Below, in pieces: positions 53,338 through 62,107 of a DNA stretch of 64,000 bases. The translations under genes were made by a program, and so were the position numbers. The notes under the pieces are model-generated. The model saw only the letters and a list, made by a program, of their open reading frames with translations, was not told the DNA's origin and searched no databases. The stretch's first letter is position 1; each line of letters begins with the position of its first letter. The DNA lies in the NCBI GenBank assembly GCA_034432555.1, contig DAOUBW010000048.1, forward strand, positions 1-64,000. Reading direction: 5' to 3'. This stretch comes from CP2-2F sp034432555 (GTDB lineage Bacteria; Chloroflexota; Anaerolineae; Aggregatilineales; UBA2796).

Positions 53338-54194
53338 GCTTGGGTCGCTTTCTGCTGTTCATAAGTGATGAAGGCGGCTAGGGCAGCCTGCCAATCGCGC
53401 AGGGTAATGCCGAGCAAGGCGGCAAAGTCGTTCCGCAGGGCGGAATAAGTGGGCGGGCGGGACGGGCGGTTGAACTGCGCCTTTGTGATCGGTGTGATCG
53501 GGTAATCGGGCATACCGTAGGCATCCAGAATGGCACGCGCAAAGGCATAGCGCGAGAGCGCACCCTGATTGGTCAGGTGATAAGTGCCATAGCGCCCTGT
53601 GGCAATCAGCGCGGCAATGCCTTCAGCAAGGTCGGTGGCATAGGTTGGGCAGGCAACTTCATCCGTCACCACCGAGAGCGCCTTGCCTTCCCGCGCCAAA
53701 CTGCTGATCCGCTGCAAAAAATTACGCCCGTTATGGGCGAACACCCATGAGGTGCGGACGATGAAATGCTGCGGCAGCAGTTCGCGCACGATCTGCTCAC
53801 CAACATACTTGCTATAGCCGTATGGGTTGGCAGGGCGCGGTGGGTCGTATTCGCCATACGGCGCGCCGCCTTCGCCATCAAAGACCTCGTTCGTACTCAC
53901 ATAGCAGAGTGCCGCGCCTTGCTTTTGGCAGGCGAGCGCGATGTTTTGCGTGCCAAAGCCGTTCACGTGCAGCGCCTCGTGCGGCGCTTGCGCGCAGCGA
54001 TCTACGTTGGTGAGCGCCGCGCAGTGAATGACTATCTGCGGCGCACTGTCGCCTATCAGTTGTGAGACAGCGGCGCTGTCGGTTATCTCAAGCTGGCTGT
54101 GTGAGACTCCAACCGCCTCCACGCCGCGCTGTGGCAAACACGCCAGAAGTGCCTGCCCTAAACCGCCGCCTGCGCCCGTGATCAGGACTCGCAT
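53334..54194 (-). CDS. rfbD: dTDP-4-dehydrorhamnose reductase
   Basis: The 286-residue short-chain reductase makes dTDP-L-rhamnose for surface polysaccharides. The NAD(P) loop is ITGAGGGLGQALL at residue 5, the catalytic YGYSKYVGEQ lies near 130, and the family stretch CAALTNVDRCAQAP near 72 is present. rfbA, B and C are not in the window. It leads an operon with the VOC and ABC ATPase genes, an odd mix that may not reflect function. Confidence 0.9.
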   Translation of the reverse strand: MRVLITGAGGGLGQALLACLPQRGVEAVGVSHSQLEITDSAAVSQLIGDSAPQIVIHCAALTNVDRCAQAPHEALHVNGFGTQNIALACQKQGAALCYVSTNEVFDGEGGAPYGEYDPPRPANPYGYSKYVGEQIVRELLPQHFIVRTSWVFAHNGRNFLQRISSLAREGKALSVVTDEVACPTYATDLAEGIAALIATGRYGTYHLTNQGALSRYAFARAILDAYGMPDYPITPITKAQFNRPSRPPTYSALRNDFAALLGITLRDWQAALAAFITYEQQKATQA

Positions 54195-54404
54195 GGGAAA
54201 CTACCACTTTCGGTATCCAAAACTGCTCAAGGTGCCTGCCACACAGCACAGCACCACCCTAGATTATAGTGAAAAACGCGCTGATTTGCCCTAAGCACCC
54301 AAAGTGCCACAACCACCATTAATGAAATGTTGATATATTTTTCAAGTTTTGAACATACAATGTAAAAGAATATCGTAATGTGCCGTTGAGGAATTCGTTG
54401 TCCT

Positions 54405-55364
54405 GTGGAAATCGTTTTTGATATAAGCCGTGCTTTTATCCGTGAGAAACCTGCTGTTCCGCCGCTGTATAATCCGCCTCTGATCCCTATCCAAGAGGCG
54501 GCAGGTCGGTTTAACCTTGAGAGCCGAACCCCCTTGCTCGGAGCAACTGTGGCAGGGCGCACCTTAGTGATCAACACGCTGCATTTGGTCTATTTTCACG
54601 TTGTGCAGGGCGCGGTGGAAAACACGCCGTGGCTGGCATCCTTTTGCCTGATCTGTAATGCGGGTGCGTGTTTTTCGCCCCTGATTGATGGCAAAGTTCA
54701 CCACTTTAGCGAGCGCGGGCTGTATAACGCCATGACGCTGCTGGGTGACGAAGAAAGCGGCTCAATCTGGGATCACTACACCGGGCGCTGCTATCATGGT
54801 CCGCTGCAAGGCAGGCGTTTGGAGACGCTCTCGGCGCTGCAACATACCACGCTGGCACAAGCACTCAGTGTTGTGCCGGAAGCGCTTTTTGTCGTTTCTT
54901 CTTTGGAATCCGAAGCACAAACCACAGCCGAAGCATGGGACGATTTTCGCCGTTCGCCCACCGCCGAACTGACGCCGCGCACGGCTGCCACATTGGGCAA
55001 AGAAGATGACCGCTTGCCACGTTTTGAAGCGGGACTAGGCGTGTGGGATGGTCAGGACACTTGCTTTTACACCTATAAAGCGCTCAACGCCGCCGACAAT
55101 GTGCTGTTCGATACGATCAATGGGCAGCGCATCATCGTTTTTATTGACCCACTCACGCAAAATCCACAAGCCTATTTCACAGAGGCAAAGGGTGCAGCCT
55201 GGCGCGGTGATGTGCTAGTGCTGGATAACAATGACTATATCCGCGATAGTCTGTTCTTCACACGCAATGGGCAGCGCGTGCAGCCGCGCCAGCCTGAGCA
55301 GCTTTTCCAACGTTGGTATAGCTTCGCCCTGCGCTTTCCTAGCCCTAGAATCTACGGCGTTTGA
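54405..55364 (+). CDS. DUF3179 protein, no signal peptide
   Basis: The 319-residue DUF3179 protein has the cysteine motif CLICNAGACFSPL near residue 82 and GSIWDHYTGRCYHGPL near 124. No signal or anchor is visible, and it starts at GTG 54405. DUF3179 function is unknown; the conserved Cys and the fold suggest redox or ligand binding. A second DUF3179 gene lies 198 bp downstream on the same strand, differing in having an export signal. Confidence 0.8.
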   Translation: MEIVFDISRAFIREKPAVPPLYNPPLIPIQEAAGRFNLESRTPLLGATVAGRTLVINTLHLVYFHVVQGAVENTPWLASFCLICNAGACFSPLIDGKVHHFSERGLYNAMTLLGDEESGSIWDHYTGRCYHGPLQGRRLETLSALQHTTLAQALSVVPEALFVVSSLESEAQTTAEAWDDFRRSPTAELTPRTAATLGKEDDRLPRFEAGLGVWDGQDTCFYTYKALNAADNVLFDTINGQRIIVFIDPLTQNPQAYFTEAKGAAWRGDVLVLDNNDYIRDSLFFTRNGQRVQPRQPEQLFQRWYSFALRFPSPRIYGV

Positions 55365-55391
55365 GTGTACTTTCTTGCCAAAACGTTCTGT

Positions 55392-55413
55392 AGAGGGCGT
55401 CTAAACGCCCTCT
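55392..55413 (+). terminator. Hairpin between the two DUF3179 genes
   Basis: AGAGGGCGT pairs with ACGCCCTCT over a 4-nt loop 28 bp after the first gene. There is no T-run, so it may be a weak stop or a processing site. Confidence 0.45.
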
Positions 55414-55561
55414 CATGTTGTGTGTTGCCTACACCACACTTTCACAAAGGAACTTTCTTTTAGACTCCTTTCAGGCTTGGCGTGTCATAGCGGCATTCCT
55501 GACCAAGTCCAATTTCATTGACAGCAATCTGTTAAATTCGGTAGACTAAGGGAGAAAGTTC

Positions 55562-56728
55562 ATGCAAAAAATGAGGTGGTTGGCGCTGGCTCTGAGCGCT
55601 TTAAGCGCAATGGTGGTGCTGATGAGTTCGGTTACCCACGCACAGCAAGGTAGTTGTGGCGATCCTTTTAAGGATGCAGGACGGCTGCGTTTTTCAACAG
55701 CCTTTTGGCAAAAAACAGATTTTTGCAAGCACAGCGTCCCTTACGACGAAATTTTCAGCGGCGGTCCGCCGCCGGATGGCATTCCGCCCATTGATCAACC
55801 GCGCTTTGAGAGCATTGCCGATGCCGCGCAGTGGCTCAGCGATCAATCACCGCTCATCGCCCTAGAGATTGCGGGCGATGCACGCGCTTACCCACTGGCA
55901 ATCTTGATCTGGCACGAAATTGTGAATGATAGCGTTGGCGGCGTGCCGTTGGCAGTTACTTTCTGCCCACTCTGCAACAGTTCTATCGTCTTTGATCGGC
56001 GCGTGGACGGGCAAACACTGCGCTTAGGCGTTTCGGGCAACCTACGCAAAAGCGATATGATCATGTGGGATGAGCAAACGCAGAGTTGGTGGCAGCAGAT
56101 CACGGGTGAAGCGATTGTCGGCACACTGACTGGCACGCGCCTGAGCTTGATCAGCTCGCAAGTGGTCAGCTTTGAGGCATTCAAGGCAGCCTTTCCCGAA
56201 GGTAAGGTGCTAAGCCGCGAGACGGGTCATGATCGCAGCTATGGGCGTAACCCGTACACCAGCTATGACTCCAATCCGCGCCCCTTCCTCTTTGAGGGCG
56301 AGCTTGATCCGCGCTTGCCACCGACAGAGCATGTGCTATCGGGCATTGTGGGCGGTGAGGCAATCGCCTATCCGTTTAGCCTGCTGGCACGGGAAGGTGT
56401 CATTAACGATGTGGTGGGCGGCGTGGCGGTGGTTGCCTTCTGGCAGGATGGCGCGGTGAGCGCCCTTGATCGCGGCGATATTGACAGCTCGCGGCGGGTA
56501 GGCATGGCTGCCCTTTATGAACGCACCCTTGATGGGCGTCGCCTAACCTTTGAGCGGAGCAAAGAGGGCGTGCTGCGCGATGTGGAGACGGGCAGCACGT
56601 GGAACGTCTTTGGGCGCGCCACAGAGGGCGCTCTGAAAGGCGCACAACTGGAGCGCGCCTTTGCCAATCCGCATTTTTGGTTTGCGTGGGCAGCCTTCCG
56701 CCCGGAAACACGCATCTACGGGCAGTAG
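55562..56728 (+). CDS. DUF3179 protein, exported
   Basis: The 388-residue protein has a Sec signal (MRWLALALSALSAMVVLMSS, cleaved near THAQQ). The DUF3179 core has CPLCNSSIVFDRR near residue 140, then SWWQQITGEAIVGTLTGTRL and RPFLFEGELDPRLPP. The Cys pair is CxxC here against CxxC-x3-C in the neighbour. GGGAGAAAG upstream of ATG 55562 is a strong site. It is convergent with the PP2C-like gene. Function is unknown. Confidence 0.88.
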   Translation: MQKMRWLALALSALSAMVVLMSSVTHAQQGSCGDPFKDAGRLRFSTAFWQKTDFCKHSVPYDEIFSGGPPPDGIPPIDQPRFESIADAAQWLSDQSPLIALEIAGDARAYPLAILIWHEIVNDSVGGVPLAVTFCPLCNSSIVFDRRVDGQTLRLGVSGNLRKSDMIMWDEQTQSWWQQITGEAIVGTLTGTRLSLISSQVVSFEAFKAAFPEGKVLSRETGHDRSYGRNPYTSYDSNPRPFLFEGELDPRLPPTEHVLSGIVGGEAIAYPFSLLAREGVINDVVGGVAVVAFWQDGAVSALDRGDIDSSRRVGMAALYERTLDGRRLTFERSKEGVLRDVETGSTWNVFGRATEGALKGAQLERAFANPHFWFAWAAFRPETRIYGQ

Positions 56729-56739
56729 CGCTATACGCG

Positions 56740-58890
56740 CTACGGTGCAGGGCGTCCGGCAAGGTCAGCTATCGAAAAATGGTAGAGGACGGCGCCGGAT
56801 GCCACAAAGATGTTATCGCGGTCGGCGTAAATGCCCGTCATGGTGCGGAACAAGTTTGGGTCGGTGGCGCGGAAACGGTAGCGAAAGGCGCCTGAGAGCG
56901 TCACCTGATAGACGGATTGATCAGCGGCATCCAACAAGTAAATCGCGGGCAGTGGCGAATCACCATCAAGGTACATGGCGCGCCCGCTTTTCAGGCTCAT
57001 CGGTGCGGGCATCCCGCTCAGGGCGAAGCGCTGCTCCACGCCGCCTGTGAACTTCCTCAACTGCCCATCCTCAAAGAAAATGTAGACATTCCCGTTTGGA
57101 TCAATGCCGAAATCAACGGCGGTGGTCAGGTCAGGCTTTAGTTCGCTGTCGAAATATTCTTCCGGCGGGTTGGGATAGCTGCTGCCAAGCGGACGGTAAC
57201 GCCAAATCTGGTTTGCCTGTGGGTCAAGCAGATAGAGGTTGCCGCGCCAAGTGGCAAGCGCAATCGGCTTACGCCATAGGTCAGCGCCAGCCAGCCGCTG
57301 CGCTGTCGCCGGTGCGAAGGTTGGCGAATAGGTGATCAGGATGCCTTGCGTATCGAGGGCAGCCAGCACGTTGGCGCGCTGCACGCCGCCCTCTGCCAAC
57401 CAGACCGTATCGACCACTTCGCGCACGGAAAAAGCACCGACAGCCTGCCCGCGCTGCACGACAGGCTGTGTGTTCCGTGTGATGAGCGTCACGGTCTCTG
57501 GCGCCAGCGTATCGCGGTAGATGGCGCTGCGGCTAACATCCAGCGTATAGACATCCGCGCTGCCGCGGATAATGGGGTTGACAAGCTGCGCGCCTTCGCC
57601 AAAATTCCGCAGCGGAGTCGGTGTGCGGCGCGTCACCTTATCAAAGCGATCCAGCACGTCTTGCGCCTTTGCCCGAATGCGGTTAAGCGTTGGATCGTTG
57701 GTGCGCCCGCCAGTTGTCTCCACATATGCCACGCGCTCTAGGATGCCCAGCCATGCCGTGCGTGCGACTGGCTCATTCTCCAGCGCGATCAGCTCTGCTT
57801 GGCGGGCAGCGTCTTCCACTTCGCGCACCATTTGCTCAAATTGGGTGAGGTCGAACTGCGAAAGTTGGAGGGCAACCATCACAAAGACAACGATGACTGG
57901 GATCAGGATTGCCAAGACTGCTGCCAACATGGTTGGGATGCGCGGTGCGCCATCTTCGCTAGGCTCTGGCAGCAGACGGCTAAGCGCACGGTTCAGCCCT
58001 TTGGCAAAATTGCCGAGTAAATTGCCGGTGGCAAGCGTGGCGCGCTGCGAGATGGGCGCTGTGGGCGTCTCAGGTGCGCGGAGGGGCGGTGTTTCGGCGG
58101 CAGCGCTTGGGCTGGGGACAGCCTCAGCGGCAGGTGCAGCAGGCAGCGGCGCTTCCGCAGCGGTTGTGGGTGGCGGCTCAGGCTTCGGGATAGGTGTACT
58201 TTTGCGCGGCTGGGGAATCGGCGTCGGGTCGGGCGTTTCGGGCGTGGCAAACTCAATGATGACTGCCTGCGCCTCTTTGCCTGCCAACGCTTTCAATGGC
58301 TCAATGGCGGCGGTTAGGTTTTCGGCGGCAAGTGCTGCGTTCAGCGCGGCGCGTTCGGCGTTGGCAAGGTTGCTATCACACAGCACCATCTTATCGCCGG
58401 GCATAATCTCACAGCGCGAGAGCTTCACGTCTGGCGAGGGTGTTGCGCCAAGCGGCGCGGAGTCACTGGGCGAATCAGGGTAGCAGGTCAAATCACCGTT
58501 TTGGCGCAACAGGCAAGCGCTTTGTGCTGCGCGTGCGATGTAGACCTCGCTGCCGCGCATGACAGCGCAGATCATGTTCAGGGTATGGCGCTGCCCTGCC
58601 TCCGAGATTTGGCTGTTGACGGTGTAGATCGCCTCGCGCAGTCCGCTGGTGACGCTGCCGCCGCTGCGGAAGTAGACATCGGCGGCAAGGTGTGCCAACG
58701 CCTCGTAAACGTTGGCAGTGGCGTGCGTTTTGCCAAAAGGCGTGATTAAGGTGAAAAAGGTATCTGCCTCACGGCTGCGCTGCACCTTGCGCGGTGGCAG
58801 TTCCACCAAGGCACCCGGCGGCGGCGTGCTGACTGCCCGTCCACCGACCACAAACAGATACCCTACCAATGCCTCGATTACATCTATCAT
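56740..58890 (-). CDS. PP2C-like cytosolic domain, TM helix and exported propeller
   Basis: The 716-residue chimeric protein has residues 20-215 resembling a PP2C phosphatase fold (MICAVMRGSEVYIARAAQSACLLRQ, then MPGDKMVLCDSNL). The GDG motif and the metal Asp residues are missing, so it is probably inactive. A Pro/Ala linker (220-300) leads to one transmembrane helix (about 325-345). Residues 360-716 form an extracytoplasmic NHL/propeller-like domain (IWRYRPLG, then FGIDPNGNVYIFFEDGQL). A pseudo-phosphatase sensor linking outside and inside is plausible. Confidence 0.7.
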   Translation of the reverse strand: MIDVIEALVGYLFVVGGRAVSTPPPGALVELPPRKVQRSREADTFFTLITPFGKTHATANVYEALAHLAADVYFRSGGSVTSGLREAIYTVNSQISEAGQRHTLNMICAVMRGSEVYIARAAQSACLLRQNGDLTCYPDSPSDSAPLGATPSPDVKLSRCEIMPGDKMVLCDSNLANAERAALNAALAAENLTAAIEPLKALAGKEAQAVIIEFATPETPDPTPIPQPRKSTPIPKPEPPPTTAAEAPLPAAPAAEAVPSPSAAAETPPLRAPETPTAPISQRATLATGNLLGNFAKGLNRALSRLLPEPSEDGAPRIPTMLAAVLAILIPVIVVFVMVALQLSQFDLTQFEQMVREVEDAARQAELIALENEPVARTAWLGILERVAYVETTGGRTNDPTLNRIRAKAQDVLDRFDKVTRRTPTPLRNFGEGAQLVNPIIRGSADVYTLDVSRSAIYRDTLAPETVTLITRNTQPVVQRGQAVGAFSVREVVDTVWLAEGGVQRANVLAALDTQGILITYSPTFAPATAQRLAGADLWRKPIALATWRGNLYLLDPQANQIWRYRPLGSSYPNPPEEYFDSELKPDLTTAVDFGIDPNGNVYIFFEDGQLRKFTGGVEQRFALSGMPAPMSLKSGRAMYLDGDSPLPAIYLLDAADQSVYQVTLSGAFRYRFRATDPNLFRTMTGIYADRDNIFVASGAVLYHFSIADLAGRPAP

Positions 58891-59068
58891 GGGCTTTGCG
58901 TCCTAACTTATCGTGTCACATTGTAACCCAAAACACAGCGCGTCAGCACTTTGGGCAAAGCAGGCCACCTAGCCGCTTAACACATCGCACAAACCAACAG
59001 GCTGTGCTATCATAGGGGCTATCTTAAGATGCCCGCCTTTCGGGCTATCTGCTGGATGAGGGATCAGC

Positions 59069-59389
59069 ATGGCGACAAGAATCATCCCACGCTACAAGCT
59101 GCTGCTGCGCTATAACATCAACCCTGAAACGCACGATAATTACTATGAGTTCGTCACACAGGAATTTGTGCCGAGTATGCAAGCACTGGGACTCTATATG
59201 TTCCGTGTCTACCACACTGCTTATGGTGAACAGCCGATTCGGCAGGTGGAATTTTTGGCAGAAGACCTGGATACAGTGCGCCTTGCGCTGAAAAGCAGCA
59301 CTTGGCAGCGCCTTGAGGAGCGGTTGAAAGGCTTTATTTCCGACTACAGCCGCAAGCTGATCAGCTTCCGAGACGGCTTCCAACTATGA
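59069..59389 (+). CDS. Small conserved protein of unknown function
   Basis: The 106-residue protein has an alpha/beta pattern like NIPSNAP/dimeric ferredoxin-fold proteins (YYEFVTQEFVPSMQALGLYMFRVY). No signal and no catalytic motif that I can point to. ATG 59069 follows AGGGATCAGC. Its stop overlaps the next start (TATGA), so the two genes are coupled. Confidence 0.6.
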   Translation: MATRIIPRYKLLLRYNINPETHDNYYEFVTQEFVPSMQALGLYMFRVYHTAYGEQPIRQVEFLAEDLDTVRLALKSSTWQRLEERLKGFISDYSRKLISFRDGFQL

Positions 59390-59811
59390 CCTTACGGCGT
59401 TTGCGTGGCGCGCTGCTGCGGCGAGGGCTGGAATCGGCGTTGAGCGTTGGCGCGGATGCAGCAGCAGCGGCAACCGCCAAAAGTTTTCGCCAAGTGTTCA
59501 GCGTGCAGCCGCCGCTGACGGTTTATGTGCGCGCCAGCCATGCCGAGGTGACCATCCTGCGTGGCGCGCCACAGAGCGTCTCGCTAGAGGCTGACCTGCA
59601 CGCCAGCTTTGGCTGGGACTTTGCCACCGATCAGGATGAGGCAGGTGTGTACATCGTGGCGCGCCGCAAGCCGATTGTCGGTGCGCTTTCGTGGGCAAAG
59701 TTCAGCCTGACGGTGCCGCTGGACGCACACCTTGCCCTGAACCTGACGCCGGGCAGTGTGCATCTGGCACACGTGAACGGCAAACTGACTCTGCCCACCG
59801 CAACTGATTAA
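59386..59811 (+). CDS. DUF4097-like adhesin-type protein
   Basis: The 141-residue protein has a beta-rich region (about 40-135) with alternating short hydrophobic strands (LTVYVRASHAEVTILRG, then LNLTPGSVHLAHVNGKL) resembling the right-handed beta solenoid of DUF4097 proteins. A helical basic N-terminus precedes it. No signal peptide is obvious. It is coupled to the preceding small gene. Confidence 0.55.
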   Translation: MTLRRLRGALLRRGLESALSVGADAAAAATAKSFRQVFSVQPPLTVYVRASHAEVTILRGAPQSVSLEADLHASFGWDFATDQDEAGVYIVARRKPIVGALSWAKFSLTVPLDAHLALNLTPGSVHLAHVNGKLTLPTATD

Positions 59812-59929
59812 CCTTCTCGCCAACACGCCAACCCTATGCCCTCTCTAGGGCTTGCTTGTCTCGCTGAACGGTTGTGGATACAATGAGGTGTTATCAAGCC
59901 TAAATTTGTTTGTTTACTTGGAAGTCCCA

Positions 59930-60964
59930 ATGAAAATTAAGACAGATGCCGTCGCTGCGCCACCTGATCTCTTTCGGGCGATAGGGCGCATCCTCAGTTT
60001 GCCAATTATGGGCATTCTGCACCTGCTCGATCTGATCATCGGCAGCCTAGAGCGCCTGATAGGGCATCGGCGAATGCCTTATTTCTTCGTGCTGCCCAAC
60101 ATGCTCATCTTCGTGATTTTTGTCATGCTGCCGCTGCTGCTCAACTTTCTATTCGCTTTCACAGGTGGCAGCAGCATTTTGCCAGAAAACCGACCTTGGG
60201 TTGGCACGGGCAACTTTGAGCGCTTGCTCTCCTGCGGCGATATTTGGGATGTCTCGACCTGCCGCGAAGATGTGTTCTTCTTCGCTGTGCGGAACACCTT
60301 CCTGTTCGTGATTGTGGAAGTGCCGAGCATGATCGTGTTGGCGATGCTGATCGCGCTGGCGCTCAACCGCGATATTCGGCTGCGCGGCTTCTTCCGCAGC
60401 GCCTTTTTCTTTCCGGTGCTGCTCTCGCCAGTGGTGGTCGCCCTAATCTGGAAGTGGATGTTGCAAACACGCGGCGGCTTGATTAATGCCGTGCTAGGCT
60501 TCTTCGGCATTGCGCCAATAGCCTTCGTGCTAGATGGCAACTGGATGATGTTCTGGGCGATATTCGTCAGTGTGTGGGCGCAGGTTGGCTTCTATGCGCT
60601 GATCTTGCTGGCAGGCTTGCAGGGCATTCCGCCAGTGCTGTATGAAGCTGCCGAAATTGACGGCGCTACGGAAGTGCAGCGCTTTTGGAAGGTGACGCTG
60701 CCGCTGCTGCGCCCAACGCTGTTGGTGGTGTTGGTGCTGACGCTCATTCGCGGCGTGCAGATGTTTGATCACGTCTACGTGCTGACGGGCGGCGGACCAG
60801 GCACAGCAACTGTCCTCACCGTGCAGTATATCTACCGCACCGCCTTTGAGCCACCTAACAATTGGGGCATGGCGGCGGCAGTCTCGCTGATGTTGGCGGC
60901 GGTGCTTGCCGTGCTGACCGTTATTCAGCTCTTTTTGAATAGACGCCAAACCGAATCCGCTTAG
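59930..60964 (+). CDS. Sugar ABC transporter permease (MalF type)
   Basis: The 344-residue permease has about six transmembrane helices (residues 48-335) and the EAA loop EAAEIDGATEVQRFWKVTLP near residue 240 that contacts the ATPase. An extra N-terminal segment of about 40 residues precedes the first helix. ATG 59930 is preferred to the longer frame from 59852. It forms a pair with the next gene, but no binding protein or ATPase gene is in view. Confidence 0.9.
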   Translation: MKIKTDAVAAPPDLFRAIGRILSLPIMGILHLLDLIIGSLERLIGHRRMPYFFVLPNMLIFVIFVMLPLLLNFLFAFTGGSSILPENRPWVGTGNFERLLSCGDIWDVSTCREDVFFFAVRNTFLFVIVEVPSMIVLAMLIALALNRDIRLRGFFRSAFFFPVLLSPVVVALIWKWMLQTRGGLINAVLGFFGIAPIAFVLDGNWMMFWAIFVSVWAQVGFYALILLAGLQGIPPVLYEAAEIDGATEVQRFWKVTLPLLRPTLLVVLVLTLIRGVQMFDHVYVLTGGGPGTATVLTVQYIYRTAFEPPNNWGMAAAVSLMLAAVLAVLTVIQLFLNRRQTESA

Positions 60965-60981
60965 CAGGGAGACGAGACATT

Positions 60982-62097
60982 ATGGCACACGCAAGCGCAA
61001 CTGAGCGTGATACGGCAAATTACCGCTGGTGGGGAACAGGCTTGTTCGCCTTTCTGTTTCGGCGCAAAGGGCGCAAACGCCTTTCGGCTGCCGATGTGAT
61101 TACTTACCTTTTCTTGGTGGTTGGCACCGTCATTATGTTCTTCCCGGTGCTGTGGTTGATCATGTCTTCGTTCAAGCCGATCACCACACTGTATCTAACG
61201 CCGCCTACCTTTCTGCCCTACTATCCCGTTATGGCGCAAGTGGCGGGCTACCCTGAGCCGCTGCCTTTGGTAGACGTGCGCCAAGAGGATGGTACAATCA
61301 AACGCATGGCGCGTGTTGGGCGCGTGATCGGCATTGAGGCGCGTGTGATAGACCTTGACGCGCCCGCTGAGCCGCCCGTCCGCATTCGCATTGAGAACAT
61401 GACGCCCGTCCAAGAAGTGCGCTTTGACCTTGCCAATTACACCAACGCCATTGATCGCTTTCCATTTGGCGTCTATCTGCGGAATAGCGTCGTAATCACA
61501 GTCTCGGCAACGGCGCTCACGCTCCTGATCAACAGCATGGCAGCCTACGCCCTGAGCAAATATCGCTTTCGTGGGCGCAATACAATCTTTTTGTTGATCC
61601 TCAGCGCGCTGATGGTGCCGCTCTCGGTGATTATGATCCCGGTCTTTTTGGTGATCAGCCGCGTTGGGATGGCGGGCAGTTTGCTGGGTGTGATCATCCC
61701 ACCGGCTGCCACTCCGACGGGCGTCTTCCTGCTGCGCCAATACATGCTGACCATTCCCGACGAGCTGATCGAGGCGGCGCGCATTGATGGCGCGACAGAA
61801 TGGCGCATCTACTGGCGCATCGTGATGCCATTGGCGGCGCCGGCGCTGGCAGTGCTGGCAATTTTCAGCTTTATGTGGCGCTGGAACGACTTTTTGTGGC
61901 CCTTGATTGTGCTGGGCGGGCGCAGCGATCTTGCCACCTTGCAGCTTGGCTTGCAGAGCTTTCAGGGTGAGCTGAATGTGCAGTGGGACTCGCTGCTGGC
62001 GATGACGGTGCTTTCGCTGCTGCCGGTGGTGGTGGTCTTTGGCATTTTGCAGAAATACATCACGACGGGCATCGCCTCTACGGGCTTGAAGGGCTAA
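60982..62097 (+). CDS. Sugar ABC transporter permease (MalG type)
   Basis: The 371-residue permease has TM1 near residues 35-60 and five more helices from about 155, with EAARIDGATEWRIYWRIVMP as the EAA loop. Between them (about 85-150) is an added periplasmic domain of some 65 residues (EDGTIKRMARVGRVIGIEA region), longer than in MalG. GGGAG supplies the start. It overlaps nothing but lies 17 bp after the MalF-type gene. Confidence 0.9.
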   Translation: MAHASATERDTANYRWWGTGLFAFLFRRKGRKRLSAADVITYLFLVVGTVIMFFPVLWLIMSSFKPITTLYLTPPTFLPYYPVMAQVAGYPEPLPLVDVRQEDGTIKRMARVGRVIGIEARVIDLDAPAEPPVRIRIENMTPVQEVRFDLANYTNAIDRFPFGVYLRNSVVITVSATALTLLINSMAAYALSKYRFRGRNTIFLLILSALMVPLSVIMIPVFLVISRVGMAGSLLGVIIPPAATPTGVFLLRQYMLTIPDELIEAARIDGATEWRIYWRIVMPLAAPALAVLAIFSFMWRWNDFLWPLIVLGGRSDLATLQLGLQSFQGELNVQWDSLLAMTVLSLLPVVVVFGILQKYITTGIASTGLKG

Positions 62098-62107
62098 GCG
62101 GCACGGC

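Noticed and set aside
56740..58890. Active PP2C phosphatase
   Set aside because: The metal-binding Asp and GDG motifs are absent, so an active enzyme is not supported.
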